Of a stretch of 64,000 nucleotides of DNA, positions 49,101-62,420 are shown in pieces; the stretch's first letter is position 1; the number at the start of each line of letters is the position of its first letter. Source of the stretch: Lanius collurio (Eukaryota; Chordata; Aves; Passeriformes; Laniidae). A program made the position numbers and the translations under genes. The stretch lies in NCBI GenBank assembly GCA_020086605.1, contig JACBWW010000018.1:10436206-10500205 (forward strand). Reading direction: 5' to 3'. A model generated the notes under the pieces. The model saw only the letters and a program-made list of their open reading frames with translations. It searched no databases and was not told the DNA's origin.

Positions 49101-52100
49101 TATGTGTGCACTCCTTAAAATATCCAGAGTCTTTGACCACTCTGTTTGAAACTCAAACCTCCTGATTGGCCTCTTAACCATGAGCAAGGTGGTTTGGTCA
49201 CCTCCTACCAAAGCTGCTCCCAAGAGAAGCTTGGCAGCAACACAAGACTTGGTTTTTGTCATGCCAGAGCAAATCCCTACTTCTGTCACTCTTGTTGTGT
49301 TTGTTTTCATAAGGTGGCTTGCACTCTGAAATGGCAGCCCTTGTGCTGTGTGAAAGACAGCTACTGGGTCAGGCACACTGGGCTTTTTAATGAACTTCTA
49401 TCTGATAGACTGACTGCTTTGGGAAAAGTAGAAATTATGAAATTATCTGTAATAATAGAATCACATATTTTGGTTGCATTCCAAAATTTCTGCATGCTTT
49501 CCCTCCTGGTTTTTTTTTTTGGTTTTTTTTTTTTTTTTTTTTGTTTTGTTTTTTTTTTTTTGGTGTGGTAAATCTATGGAGCAGACTCTTCTGCCGTATA
49601 TTTTATTCTTTAGGCTGCTATTCTGCTTTTTACTAAGTAAATTAAGATCTAGGCATTTAAACTCAATAGGATTAATCCATATCAGCCCTCCCCAACGAAA
49701 TAAGCACATGTTGGATGAGTGATTGACCAGAGTCTGTGTGCTACCTAAGAAGTGCTTCATTAAGATGTCACTTCAGTTGTGCTGCTTCCCGCTGGACTCC
49801 TCACTGAGCAGGAACAGACCCAGCAATAGTGGGAAAGCTTGGGAAGGTAAGCACAGTACTCACTTGCTGATTGATAGTAACAGCTCAATAAATATTTCTG
49901 TGTCACGTTTAGAAACTTAAAAACAGGGATTTAAATATAGGGTATTGTTTAATGTTCAAGAGAATTCATTTTAGAGACTTCGAAATATGAGTTATTTTTC
50001 ATTAATTGTCACCATGTAAAGTGACAGTAAACAGTGTGACAGAGCTACTGAGTTTTTGTGAAGGTCAGTAGGAGGAGGGTAATTCCTTTGGTGCAGACTT
50101 GTAGCTAACTTAAAATCCAAAGCATATCAGTTAAAATATTATGTGAAATGAAAAGCTTATTTTATATGATCTCCTCCAAGGATATGTTTTTGTCCTTTGT
50201 GAAAGAGTTGATTTACCAACAAGCTGATTTATCTGTTGATCGCAGTTATCATTTTATCATTAAAGAGTCACTTTTTAACTACTTATTTCATTTGCCAAAC
50301 ATGTGGAAATTTGCTCTCAAAGTCTGAACAAGTGTTATGACCTAGGAGTGGTGTGAGCAATATTAATGTTTTCCTTTGAAAGTGTCACAGTTTGGAAAGG
50401 CTTTGGACTGCAATCTGGCAACTTTGGAATGCTGTAGCACGTACTGTAGGCTGTGAGAGCAAACAATTGTCACTTTATCGTGGCACATCTTAAAATGGCT
50501 AACAAAACAAATGAAAATGCATTACATTTAAGAATACTCAGAATTAGTGTTTCAGCAAAGAGACTCATCACAAAGGTAATCCAGCTTACAGTATTTTCTG
50601 TGTTGCATTGTTCCTTGTAGTTAGTACATGGTAGATAACTGTATAATTGTATCTTTCTCACCTTATGGGACATTAGTTAATTAATTTTAAAGCAGCAAAT
50701 ATTTTTTTTAAATTATCATTTTCTGTTTTGTAAAGGTTTTTATTAACCTAACAGTATTTTGTAAAATGAATGTTTTCATGATTACTATAAAAAGGAAACA
50801 AAAATTTGAATTAACAAAAATCATGAACATTTTTATGCATTGTTTTCCAGCAGGTGAATAAAATGTTAAATTTTAATTGTTTTAGTGGAAATGCCTGGAT
50901 ATATCTTATGTCTAGACATTTTTTTAAACTCATGACTTTATTGCATAATTGCAATGTATGGTTTAAATTCTTAGGAATGTCTGCTCATGTTGCAAGCTCA
51001 AACTATCAAAAAAGATAAATTGTTTAAACCCAAGATTTTTATAGGTTTCTTTTTTAAAATTTTGATTTCTGATGTTTGCAAAAAAGATGGTAAAATTTTC
51101 ACCAAAGCATCAGAAATAGTTTTCATTAAAGAATAAAAAGTTATCTCTCAATCATAGGAATCCTAAGGCTGAGATTTTGAATAATTTAGTTAGAAAAAAA
51201 TTTGCTCAGAAATTTTGTTCTTTTTCATCTACAAAATATGATTAAAAATGACAGTTGGCAACAACAACTGTAGATGTTTTATTCTGGCCTAATTTTTGAG
51301 AACTACAGCACTAGCAAATGAGCTTCCTGCATGCCCCAGATAGTCTTCTAATTTGGAAGGTACGAACAATATTCTATTTAGCTTTAGTTACTCAGATTTA
51401 CTAACATGCTCCTTTTTATCCTTAGCACTTGGGCAAACATAGCTCCTTAAAGCTATGAGCTGGCAAACAGGTAGCACTTGGGCATCTGTGGGCTCTGCAG
51501 AAACTGGCTTTGAAATGCTGCCAGTTGCTTTTGCCATGTATTGTAGAGGACCCTCCTTTTACCTCTAGCTGAACCAATGAAAAAAGGAACCCAAAAATAA
51601 CCTATGAATTTTCCATGACAGAAAATCCTGGCTTGCTTGCAGTGTAGTAGCTGATCAGTCTAATCTAATAATCTTTTGAACCATGTGGAGCTGAAGAAGG
51701 CATTAGTGGGTGTCAGAAGGCCATACTGCCATCTGATAATTAATGAAAACTGGAAAATACTCTGGCAACATGCATCTATTCAGTACTATTTTATAATTGC
51801 AATTAGCCAGAGTATGAAGAATATGTGGCTATAAATTAAATTGCTGAGGGCAGAATGAATGCTTTTCTGTTGTTACTCTTAATGGTATTCACATGATTAA
51901 CTTCTGGGGTGACCTTAAAACTAAGTTCATTAGTAAGAGTTAGCCTGTGTCTCTCTGCTGGTGTTTTATGATTTGTAGCAAGCTGAGGTTCCCTACTTCA
52001 GCTTCTAAAGAACAGGCACACGGCAGGATAAAGGCATTTTCCTGAAATGTCACCGTTGTGCTGCTTTAACAACTCTCTCCTGTTTTGCCTCTTAGGCTAT

Positions 52101-55100
52101 TTGTTCTCCGAGAGCTTTGTTCATTTTCCTGCTCTTAAGGTTACGTGGTAGCTAAATGTGTTCTTCATGCTCAGAGAAGTGAAAAATGGCTTATAATGTT
52201 CTAGTTAGCTTAAGAAAAAGATGTTTTTTCTGAAGTTTTGAATGCCACAGAAGGCTGAAGCCTATTCCTCAGCAAAGAATATAGAGAGAGAGTAACAAAC
52301 AGGATGTCCTACCTCTCCAGTGGCACTGAACCTGGAGGAAACAGAGGCTTAGGGCAAATACTGCCAGTGACATTGTAACAGATTTAACAGCCGAAATTGA
52401 GTATGCTTTAATTGGAGTAGATGGAACACAAGATCCAGCAAACTGTCAAACTTGTGGAATTGTAATTTGGCACAGTTTTTGTGGTTGAGAAAATACGCCA
52501 GAATCCGTTTAATTCTAAAACAAATTTCAAGTCTTTCCAGTTACAGGGCAGGGCTTAAAAAGTTAATCTGATAATAATGGGAAGTATTTGAAAACAGAAG
52601 ACAGGTGTTATTGCATATTTAATAGGTTTTATAGTTGTTTAGGGTCTGACTTGTGATTTTTTTTTTTTAAAGTTATGTTTGTAATCCAGACCATTGCTTC
52701 TGTTTAGCTTTTCTGTTTAGTAATTAACTAGTAATGCTATAGTTTATTGAAGAAGTACAAGAATAATTAAAGCATAAACTCTGACCTTTGAGTCTTACTT
52801 GAGAGTACTGGGACGCCCAAAAAGCCTCTTTGTCAAATGAGAGTCCTGTCAACACATCATGGGCTCTGAGTTTATTGATACAGATATTTCAATAAGAATT
52901 TCAGGATGTTTTCCTACTGAAATTTCCTTTAAAAATAATGCATCTTATATTTGTCATTGTAGTTGCATGTTAACAAAAGCTGCATGTTCCTAAACCTAGA
53001 CAGAGAAAGGAGAGAATAAGTATCATTTGCTGGTGTGTCTTTTAACTCCCTCTTTAGCTGTGGTAAACTTGATATGTAGTGTCAGCCTAGGCACAAAAGA
53101 ATTACTTGAGGATGGAGTTCCTGAATGAACTTGCTTTTAGTAGTGTAGCCTTTCCATATATATTTTAGTGTAGTTTGCTCTCATGAAATGTCACAGAGAT
53201 ACCAACTTTGGACTTAAAAAAATAATTCTGTTCTTCAGAGCAGTTAATGGTAATCAAATACGTTTTATGAGCAAACTGTTTCCTAGTTTCTCATCAAATT
53301 TTCTCTATGTTAATGATACTCTTTCCACCTAACATGCATGCTGAAACTGCTGTGATGCATCGACCTTCGTAGGAATTCATTCTGCCACAGTTCCTGTGTT
53401 TGGCTGCTGTAGTGTTTGTTCAGCCTATTTTTTCCTTGGTTTTGGTCTCAGCATCTGAGGTACCAGCTTCCAGTGTTAATTGGAAATCATGATCCTTGCC
53501 AACTGTGGCCCTCCAGAGACAGGGCATTTTTCAGGTCACTGGGTGGATGCATCCAGAAGTGATGCACAAGCAAAGATACTCATGGGGACAAGGTCGGTAA
53601 GGCAGGGGAAGCCTTTGGAATAGGAAGAGCCAAAAAGGTGCTTGATGGGGCCTTGTACAAGTTCTCCAGGAAGGATGGTTTAGCACATTTGTGTACAGGG
53701 AAGCCAAATGATGAGTCAGCACAGGACACAGATTTCAGTATAATAAACTGATTTTTGAAGAGTATCAAATGATCCATCCAGAAGGCAAATGATACTGCTG
53801 GTGAGAAGAGATAAGAACATGTCAGGTAAATGAAACAATACATTATAATGATTGAACTTTTTCTCTTCAAGGCTCAGTCAAATGGTTCCTGCACCAGTGT
53901 AAACTTTTGATGTTTACACATGTAAAGAAGTTTCTTCTGCCAATTCACCTTAATTCTAACTGTTACTTCCTTGCTAATTAGTTTGAATGTAGTTCTGCAA
54001 TCATGGATTACTTAAGTACATTATTGCCATGTGTGAAATGGAAAAGCAGGAGTTTTGCTTCGAGAACAGTGCCCTTAAATGTTTAATTTATGTTCAAAAC
54101 TCCAGCTTCAGCTTCTTGGATTAGAAGATGAGTTGGTGGGGTTGCTTTACTTCTGTTAGCATTATTATTGTGGGTTACAGTGGGCAGTTTAAGTGGTGTT
54201 CTTGAGCTGTCTAGGAAAAACACGTTAATGCCTAAGGGGAATGAAGTTTTTCATTGGAAATACTTGTGACTTTAATTGCAAATAGAAGTGGGACCCAATT
54301 GTAACTGTGTGATATATCAGAAGTGTATTGTCTTATTGTTCAATGAACAAAACCAGTTTTGTAACTTATCACAAGAAGCACAGAGATGAAAACAGGAATC
54401 TCAAGTGTAAAGCGCACAGCAGAAATGGGAGTTTCCTTTGTAAGCACTAGTTTTAACCACGTCAGTAAAAGGTAAAACATATTCTAGACTCTGGACAAAA
54501 AGGTGGAAGCTAAAGCAACACTAAAATGATTTATGTTGGGCAGGATAGAACCACACCCACAAAGGTAATGTGTATTACACTCCTAGTGGTTTCTACAAAT
54601 GTACATTTTCCAGTGGGCTTGAGGAGACACTTGTTATAGGATTTGCTCAACAAATGGAAGGTCTTCTGTGTGATCTCATGTCTCCCAAGAGAATTCCCTA
54701 GTCACATTTCTGACCCTGTTTTTGCCTATTGTTTCCTGTCTTTGCGTTGCAGTTGTGTGTCATTAACACCATGTAAATTTTATTGCTGGATGCAAGACGT
54801 TCTTATTGGAAAATCAAAATACTAGTATGTCTGTGACTTTCTGTGTAATGAGCTATGGAACTGAGACTTTGAGTGTTTACACTAACACTTGTATTTCCAC
54901 AGCAGCACCAAACAAGAACTGCTTCTGTCTCTCTTGGAAGGAGATTGCAGTTACATTACATTTACGTTCTTTGTTTCTAAAGTTTTTCATTACTTTATTT
55001 ATGGCATGATTACTAGAGATGCTGAAAGTCCGCAAATCCAGCTGATTCCAGTTGAAGCTGTTGGAATACAACTGAAAAACTTGTTCTTAACAGCCATGGT

Positions 55101-57825
55101 ACCTTTGCTGTGGTAATGAGGAAGACATCCTGTACCTGAACACCAAAGTAACTACTTTGCTTTAGGCCAGCTGTAATGCTTGATAGGATGTTCCAGAGCT
55201 GAACTGCTTTAGGTTGGTGGCACATCTGAGCTTCTGGTGTCATCCAGCCATTTACACTTGTGTCTCCAAGCTGTTTTCCTACCAAGTCATAGGCTCAAAC
55301 ATCTTAAAAAGACATAACAGGACCATCCTTTTCTGCTGTAGAATGTGGTAACTGTATTCTTGTTTATTCTATTCCATATGCTACTTCTATTCACAATGAA
55401 TTGAGAAAACACTTTTTAGTGGAAACAGTCTTATTAGTGGATAGCTGGTATGTTTATGTTAAAAATTAAATCCTTATACCTTTTGTGTTCTTGATTAAAT
55501 ATTTGTGTTGAGGAATGAAAACCATGAAAGATGTTGAGATAGCATAAAAGGTAATTAAGATTTATGGCTTGTGTCTATTCAAGTTCTTACTACGCTTCCA
55601 TTTTCCTTGTGTCTGTACTTCTCTTGACATAATTCAGATACTATGTACATGCTGTTATCGAACTTTCACCAAGGTAAGGGCTGTTCATAGTAAAAGTGAG
55701 AGCAAGTGCCACTTTAGCGGATTCACTGTATCCAACTTTTACTTTGGGTCAGAGTTTTTTGAATCTAACAGAGTTAAAAATTTGGTAGGGAAACTGTGTG
55801 CCTTAATTTGTTGTTGTATTATGGCAGACATTTATTATTTTGTATTATATATTTTGATTCTGTACTCCATAATTTATTGGAAAGATGATGTATTTAAATT
55901 ACATAAAATACGAAGATTGTTAATATACTAAATCTTGACATTTTCATCACATAAAACATAAATCTCATCTCAAAAGTAGGTTGATTTTGCTTCAGATTAA
56001 GGGGTACATTGTTTTTGTAGACAACCTGATCTTGTGTTCTGAAAAACAGAAGTATTGTGTCCTATCAAGAGACCTGTAAGAAAAAATCTTGTTTCTGTTT
56101 TTCTAATACTGATTTGCCTGGTATTTTCAAGTTCTAAAGAAAAGCTGCTTGTTGCACGGAAGCAGCTTTGTTTATATATTTGCCTGGAACTGGTTTGCTA
56201 TCAGGTAGGGAGCCCTGGACACACTGTATTACAGAAATGCACAGCTTTAACTCCTTGGCTGTTCTGTTACTTGCAAAAGTCACCTAACCAGAACTAGTAT
56301 TAAGAATGACAGTATTTATAAACATCAGAAAATATAATTAGAATGTAGTAACTTGTGTGCACAGCTCTGGAGGGCTGGTGCTACTGACTTGTGTGAGCTC
56401 AGTGTCTCGGTTTCACAGAGAATGTCACTATTGCAGATTTGCTCTTGATGGCAGTACTCATAGCTCTGTGTTGGAAGCAGGTGAAACTTGTAGAACTCTT
56501 AGAAAAATAGGTAATTAACCAAAGCAGAATGGGTCACATGTGATCTGAGATAATCCATTTGGGCAAATTCAGCCCAAAATGTTGGTGTGGCTTGACTGTA
56601 AACAGGTTCGGTTTGTAGAATTCTTCATGAAAGGTGCTTCCAGCATGCAATAGCCTTTTTTCAAAATTACTTCCCTACAAGTGGTATGGGCATAGGTAAG
56701 GTTTCTGTTGATATATTTTATTTGAAATGCTGAATGCACCAATACAAAGCACAGGCAGTTTGAGATCCTCTTGAATGATGCATGCAAAGGAAACTGCGTG
56801 AAACTGATACAGTTGCTAAATTTGCATGGCTATTCTGTACACTCAGCAGCCAGAGGAAGCTGGAGGCATTGTGTTTGTATGAAAAGGTATCTTTCTGAAA
56901 TAAGCTTTTATCTGCCTTATAAGAGAGTCGCTGTTAATCCTGACCTGAGTCTCATGAAATTGTTCTGTACTTACAGCATACTAAGTGAACTCAGAGCAGG
57001 CCCATGGTCAGTCTAACAGGTATCTGAGCTTGTTTCATTGTTTATGCACAAGTCATCCAGGTTTATCTTAAAGGCATAGTGGAAATGCTGATTCTGTTAT
57101 TCACCGGAGTTACTGTACTATGTTGAATAAATTCCTATGGAGTAATTAATTTCAGTGTACATCTAGTCCTCCTTCCACGAGATACATATTTCATGGACGC
57201 AAAATTAATCACTGTGGATGGTTTGATGGCCTTCCTTTAGCAAAGGTCAGTGCATACAGTTTTGGACGAAGTTAAAAATACTGGGGTTTGCCTCTTAAAT
57301 TCACTATGTAATGCCATTCATAAAAGACTGAGGAAAATTCCATGGATTATTGGTTTGTATGTTGATTATTGGTTTATATAATATTTCTTCATCGTTATCC
57401 TCTAAATTCTAGAAGGTAAATACTTTTGATCCTCTTAAATATATCCAGTCACGTTTATAAGCCCATGCTGAGAAACATTCTCTGAGTGTTCCAGCTTGTG
57501 AAGCTTCAGATTGTCTGTATGATATTGCAAGAACTTTGCTCTTCATGCTGCTCTGCTAATAACTGTAACCGATACCATAATTGTATCCTGTGTCTTCTAT
57601 CAAAAATTAGCCACATGTTTGTACCTTTATATATATATGTATATGTACACAGGTATATGTAAGTATGTAGCAAACTTCTTTGACCTTTTGGTGCTCTCCC
57701 ATTTTTAAGATCGACAGGCATCTTCTTTGCTGCATTTGGAGTGGATCTATTTTTTTATCTTTTTTTCTTTATGAAACGTAGTGCTCGTCATTTTACAGGT
57801 ATATTAGATTAGTTCTTTCTGCACT
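43174..57825 (+). other. PLS1: PLS1 first intron, repeat-poor part
   Basis: About 14.6 kb between the promoter and a CR1 element. It is AT-rich, with homopolymer tracts at 49510-49561 and a TA/GT-rich stretch near 57629-57670. I see no exon with support from homology, no RNA gene and no clear transposon. Long introns next to the promoter often carry enhancers, but none can be called by eye. Confidence 0.65.
49510..49561. repeat. Compound poly-T tract
   Basis: A 52-bp run of T interrupted only by GG (49521-49522) and single G at 49543 and 49548. Low-complexity sequence, error-prone in assembly. Confidence 0.95.
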
Positions 57826-58328
57826 GATTGGATGGCTGGCCTCACCTGGGATACTGTGTCTGGTTTTGATTCCTGCCACAAAGAAGTGTGGACAGGCTGG
57901 AGAGGGTCCAGAAAAGGGCCACAAGGATGATCAGGAAGCTGCCATCGGAGGAAAAGACAGAGAGGACTGGTTTTGCTCAGCCTTGAGAAAAGAAGGTTTA
58001 GGGGAGACCTTATCACCATGTTTCAGTATTTAAAGGGTGGTTACTCCCTTTCACAAGAAGTCACATGGAAAAGAGGAGGGGCAATATCTACAAGTTGCTC
58101 CTGGGGACATTCTAATTGGTCACAAGAAGACAATTTTTCACAAAGAGAACAGTCTGCCATTGGAATAATTTCCCCAGGGTAGTGGTGGATTCCCCAACAC
58201 TGGATACTTCTAAGATTTGGCTGGGGAGACTGCTGGACCATCGTGTCTAGAGAGTACTTTTGCCAAGAAAGGTTGGGCTGGCTGATTGTTGAGGTGCCTC
58301 CCAACCTGGCATTCTGTGATTCTGTGAC
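57826..58328 (+). mobile_element. CR1 LINE, about 500 bp of the 3' end
   Basis: This is the longest clear CR1 copy in the window, in the sense direction within PLS1 intron 1. Diagnostic blocks are GGATACTGTGTCTGGTTTTG, GGCTGGAGAGGGTCCAGAAA, GGGCCACAAGGATGATCAG, the TTGAGAAAAGAAGGTTTAGG block and the terminal CATTCTGTGATTCTGTGA octamer repeat. It holds the end of ORF2 with several stops plus the 3'UTR, and is 5'-truncated and inactive. Confidence 0.95.
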
Positions 58329-60665
58329 TGTTCCACAATCAAGACCTCTTTCACTTTGGATAACATACAGTGCATTTCTTTCCTAATAATGTCTCCTGCA
58401 GCCTTATCATTGATATGGGAAAGAAAAGCTACCTTTCTGTATCCTATATCAGGGCAAACAATAACAATAAACTTATAAAGTCACTGAACTCTAATGATTA
58501 TTCATTTTGTCATAAAGATTGAGACTTATCACAATAAGATAAAAACTTCATCTCCAGTAAGTTAAGAAAAGATAACCTCCACTGCTGTTTTATTGCATAC
58601 CACCAGTGCAACACCTAAACAACTTGTCCTTTTACAGTTTTAAAGGATCGATTCTGTAGGCCCCTAATCATCTATATATTTGAAGGACAAGAATATTCTT
58701 GGCATAAGTAAAAAGTTCTTTCAGTCTAAGCTGAGATGGGGAGGGAAAATGAAGGAATAAATGGAACAAAATAACTTGGGTAGTTTTATCTTCTTGGAAA
58801 ACATCAGAAATCTCTGTGTGTATTCATATCAAGATAGCATTCTGTATGTTAGTTCCATTGTTCAAATCTTTATTATATGTAAATATTTTCAGCTATTTTT
58901 AATTAGCCTTTCTTCTTCTTTCCTTACTGACTAAAAGGACTATGTGATGCATATTCTTGTTTTAAAGTTCCTTTTGTGTCTTTTACCTTATAATGCATTA
59001 TTTTCTCACTGAGACTGGATGGAACTCCTAGTTTTTTTCTGGTGAGAGATTAAAAGACACTGATAGTGCTTCAAAGCTACCCTGTTCTCATCACATAGAC
59101 TTAAAGAGTCCTGGATAACTAATCCACAAGTACTACAGGTCAAACTGTATTTTTGGGGGATTTTTTTCCATTAAAATCTATAGCAGGTTTGATTCAAATA
59201 AGAGAAGGAGAATTTTCATGTTTTGTAATTATAGATAGTACATAGTAATAACCAGCTGGTTGTTGACATAAAAGCACAACCTGTATATGTAAATGATGCT
59301 CTCGTGGCTATCATTAGAGACAACAGCTTTAAGAATGATGCAGCAATAAGCAGTATTTGCAGCAGGGATGGAGGAGGTGTGTCCCTGATGCCAGACAAAA
59401 AGATCAGCAACAAAAGAAAATAAGCTCTCGAGTCAGCATTCTAAACTCCATTGTCACTGCAGTGGCAGCTGCATGTGGAAATGAGGCAAATAGAATTTGA
59501 AATGAAGAGCTGGAAAAGAAATTGCCACTTGCCTGCATGGATGGAGACAACTATTGGGCCTGATTGCCAATTAACTGCTCTGTTTTTTCTGACAGCTTTG
59601 ATAACAGGTCAAAAATGCATCAGGAACTGCTCTTTGACCTACTCACTTCATCCTTTGTGGTTGTTCAGCCACAGATACTCTTCTGCACACAAAGAAATAC
59701 CACAATGGTCCCAACAGTAGTTTGTATCTGTCTTATGTTGGATGTGGATGATTTCCAGGAGATGCCAGTGAATTGTCTTTTGATTGAAAAAGCCTTCCAG
59801 GCATAGAAAGCAGGCTAGGACTACATAAATATTGTCAGTTGACATTAAGCATATTTTTAAGGACTAAAAAAAGGATCAAGGGTACTTCATCAGCATTAAA
59901 CTGTGTTTGTACCTACCCTGTCCTGGAGCAGCAGGAAATGGTTTAATGTAGGCAGAGACTACAGAAAATCTAAGTGTTGTATGAATGCTCTCAGTATACA
60001 GAGAAATGTTCTCTGTAAATGAATATACCTTTCAAAAGGTAGTCATAGTTCTAAGACACAGGTAAAAAAGGAGCATAAATCTTGTTAGAATTACCTGTGC
60101 ACTGAGTCATCTTGGGTGGTGATGAGCTTGGGTGTGCAAGGTATTTATTAGCTTAGATAGAAGGTCCCTGTTTCCGTACTGAAATTGTCTGAAATGTCTG
60201 ACTAGTTAAGGTGGTGTCTCTGTTCAAACTCTGTCTCTCCTGAATGCCTGAACCATGATTGCAGCACTTTTGCCATTTAATTGACCAGATAATTTACCCT
60301 GTAATGATATCTTAGGCGATTAAGGCTGTCTCTTTAGAGCAGTTATTAGCTTTATTTATCTGCTTCATTCAAGAACAGATGTTTCTACTGTGTAACTGAA
60401 ATAATCAACATCTTTGGAAATCAAAGATTGCTATTTTATGAAATAGAATATGATGGCAAATCTAAATAATCATAAAAGGGCAGGAGTGAAACTAATTGCA
60501 TGCAACTTTGCAGAAATTGTTAAGATCTGAGTCATGATAATGATAAATAGTTAAAAACACTAATGGTGCCAGCAAAAATGCTGTTGTCTTTTATACTTGT
60601 ATAGCTAAATATTTCACTTATGCTTTGTCATGCCATTTTTGTATTTCAGAGGAGTGTCATCTGTT

Positions 60666-60668
<3 letters not shown>
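58329..60668 (+). other. PLS1: PLS1 first intron, unannotated part
   Basis: About 2.3 kb of AT-rich sequence with no recognisable exon, RNA gene or repeat. Confidence 0.6.

Positions 60669-60697
<29 letters not shown>
60669..60697. repeat. T29 homopolymer
   Basis: Twenty-nine uninterrupted T residues, the longest homopolymer in the window. Confidence 0.95.
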
Positions 60698-60901
60698 GTA
60701 GATTTGGAGTACTTTAAATTTTAAATTTCCTTAGTATTTTGCTTTTAAATGTTTTGGGTTTTTTTCACCAATTTTTCCACAGTTCATTATTTCTTTAATT
60801 GCCACATCAGGTTCCCAGTGAAGGTACTTGCACTTCCAGAAACATCTATTTGAAGGGGTATTTTTTTCTGAACATATATTTTCATTTTTTTTTCTTTTCA
60901 G

Positions 60902-60943
60902 TATGAAGACTGCTACATGCTATTAGTAAGCTTAGCAAAATGG
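60902..60943 (+). other. PLS1: Candidate PLS1 untranslated mini-exon
   Basis: A 42-nt segment preceded by a long pyrimidine tract and TTTTCAG (60895-60901) and followed by TGG|GTAAGA. Both splice sites are close to consensus and the position, 1.4 kb before the coding exon, suits a second 5'UTR exon. It has no homology support, so it may be a chance pair of sites. Confidence 0.35.
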
Positions 60944-62312
60944 GTAAGAAGGATTTTACTACTTAAATAAGATCTAATGACATGAAGGAAAAAGACTTAA
61001 CTTGCCACCCACACTCAAGGCCACATCCTGTGTGACCCACAGGAACAGTCACAGTGAAGACATAGAAAATACTAACCCAAGTAAAGTAGACAAGATCTAT
61101 TTAAAATAACCCACTGTGTTTAAAAACTCTTTTTATATAGCATCATGGAAGAAAAATTTTCCACAAAAGGTGGGAAACAAAGGTACAGTCTTTCCTAAGG
61201 GCATCCAGCATGATTAATGGTAAAACCAATTGTGGAAATCAGGTTTTCTCTTCTAGGGTCTTGTCCACTGGGTAACAGCCCTGGTTCTGTTGGTAGGCTC
61301 AGTTTTGGGGGAAGAAGCAGCTGCATATAGCAGATCTGAATATATTTATTATGAGCTTGGTCATTCCAAGAATATATTTTTTCTTGCTCTAAAGCAAAAG
61401 CACTAAACCAGAAGGAAAACTTTGGCAAGTTTAGAGCAACTTTGATGAAAATATTTATGTGAAGTATATTTTTGCCACTTACTGGCTTATGAAGTAAAAG
61501 CAAAGATGAAACTTGGAGGTTTATTGTAGGCACAGCTCCACCTGTAGCACACCGTGCTCTCTCTCCTGCCAGGTGCTGCTCAGAGCTTTGTGCACACAAG
61601 TGGTGCTGCCCTGGCCTTGCCTTTTGTGCCCCAGTGGCACTGCACAGTGCAAAATGGCAAATACAAATATAAACTTGTGTGTTGAGACAACTGTGTGTGA
61701 CTTCTTTACAAAGCTGCACTTACTCCCAATAAAGCTGAATCATCCTGGTGTAGTAAAGCTTTGATAAGAGGAAATGGACAATGATCTTTAATGGGAGCTT
61801 ATTAACCCTTGTGAGGGTGTCTTCAGTTTTGGTTTGCTTTTTTGAGGAGGTCAGGAGAGAAAGATACTCACTGAGACTCCATTCTTTGCTCAGTAAAAGC
61901 CTTCATTCAGCTCTTTGACAGTGTTAGGAATCAACAGGGTGTCAGAAGAGTGGTAAGGCAATGATACTGTATCTCACTTAGAAATTAATGTTTCCAAATA
62001 TTGTTTGTTGAAGTCTGAGGAGATTTTAATGCTTGAAAACCATTTAAGTAATGGAGGTAGGTTGCTGGCCAGTGCTTATTTTATGCAGATGAAAACATCA
62101 AATGTATGCAAACAGGTGCTGCTATTGTGAATTTTCACTCACTATTACAGTGAAAAGAATTGCTAGGTATTTGATGTACTTTAAAGTGTTGTTTGTAATG
62201 TTTTAAGTATGCCAGGCCTGGACATGTCATTCAGGTCTGGTACCTCGTGTGCCTCATGTTGAATAAATCACTAACTAATATGTATAATATCTTACCTGTT
62301 TATTATTATTAG

Positions 62313-62420
62313 GTATAAGAAATTGAGGTCAAGACTTCTGCTGTCTGAAGATGGAAAACAACATAACTACTATATCTCGTGAAGAGCTTGAGGAACTACG
62401 AGAAGCATTTGGCAAAATAG
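62313..62420 (+). CDS. PLS1: PLS1 (plastin 1) exon with start codon; gene continues to the right
   Basis: PLS1 (I-plastin, fimbrin family) cross-links actin filaments through two tandem actin-binding domains after an N-terminal calcium-binding EF-hand pair. It acts in intestinal microvilli and hair-cell stereocilia. The ATG is at 62351 and the coding part is 62351-62420: MENNITTISREELEELREAF then GKI and the first base of the next codon. This matches the PLS1 N-terminus (MEN-TTTISREELEEL), including the start of EF-hand helix 1. The acceptor TTATTATTATTAG precedes 38 nt of 5'UTR, and the donor is AATAG|GTATGC (phase 1). Only 23 of about 630 residues are in the window. The isoform is PLS1 rather than PLS3/LCP1 by the MEN...TISREEL start and by synteny with ATR. 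Confidence 0.93.

Noticed and set aside
59216..59420. Possible LTR-like or conserved element in the PLS1 intron
   Set aside because: No terminal repeats, no target duplication and no recognisable family by eye; insufficient support.
61195..61719. 174-codon open frame on the minus strand in the PLS1 intron
   Set aside because: No recognised domain, no splice or promoter context, and low-complexity-free but unfamiliar sequence. Most likely a chance frame.
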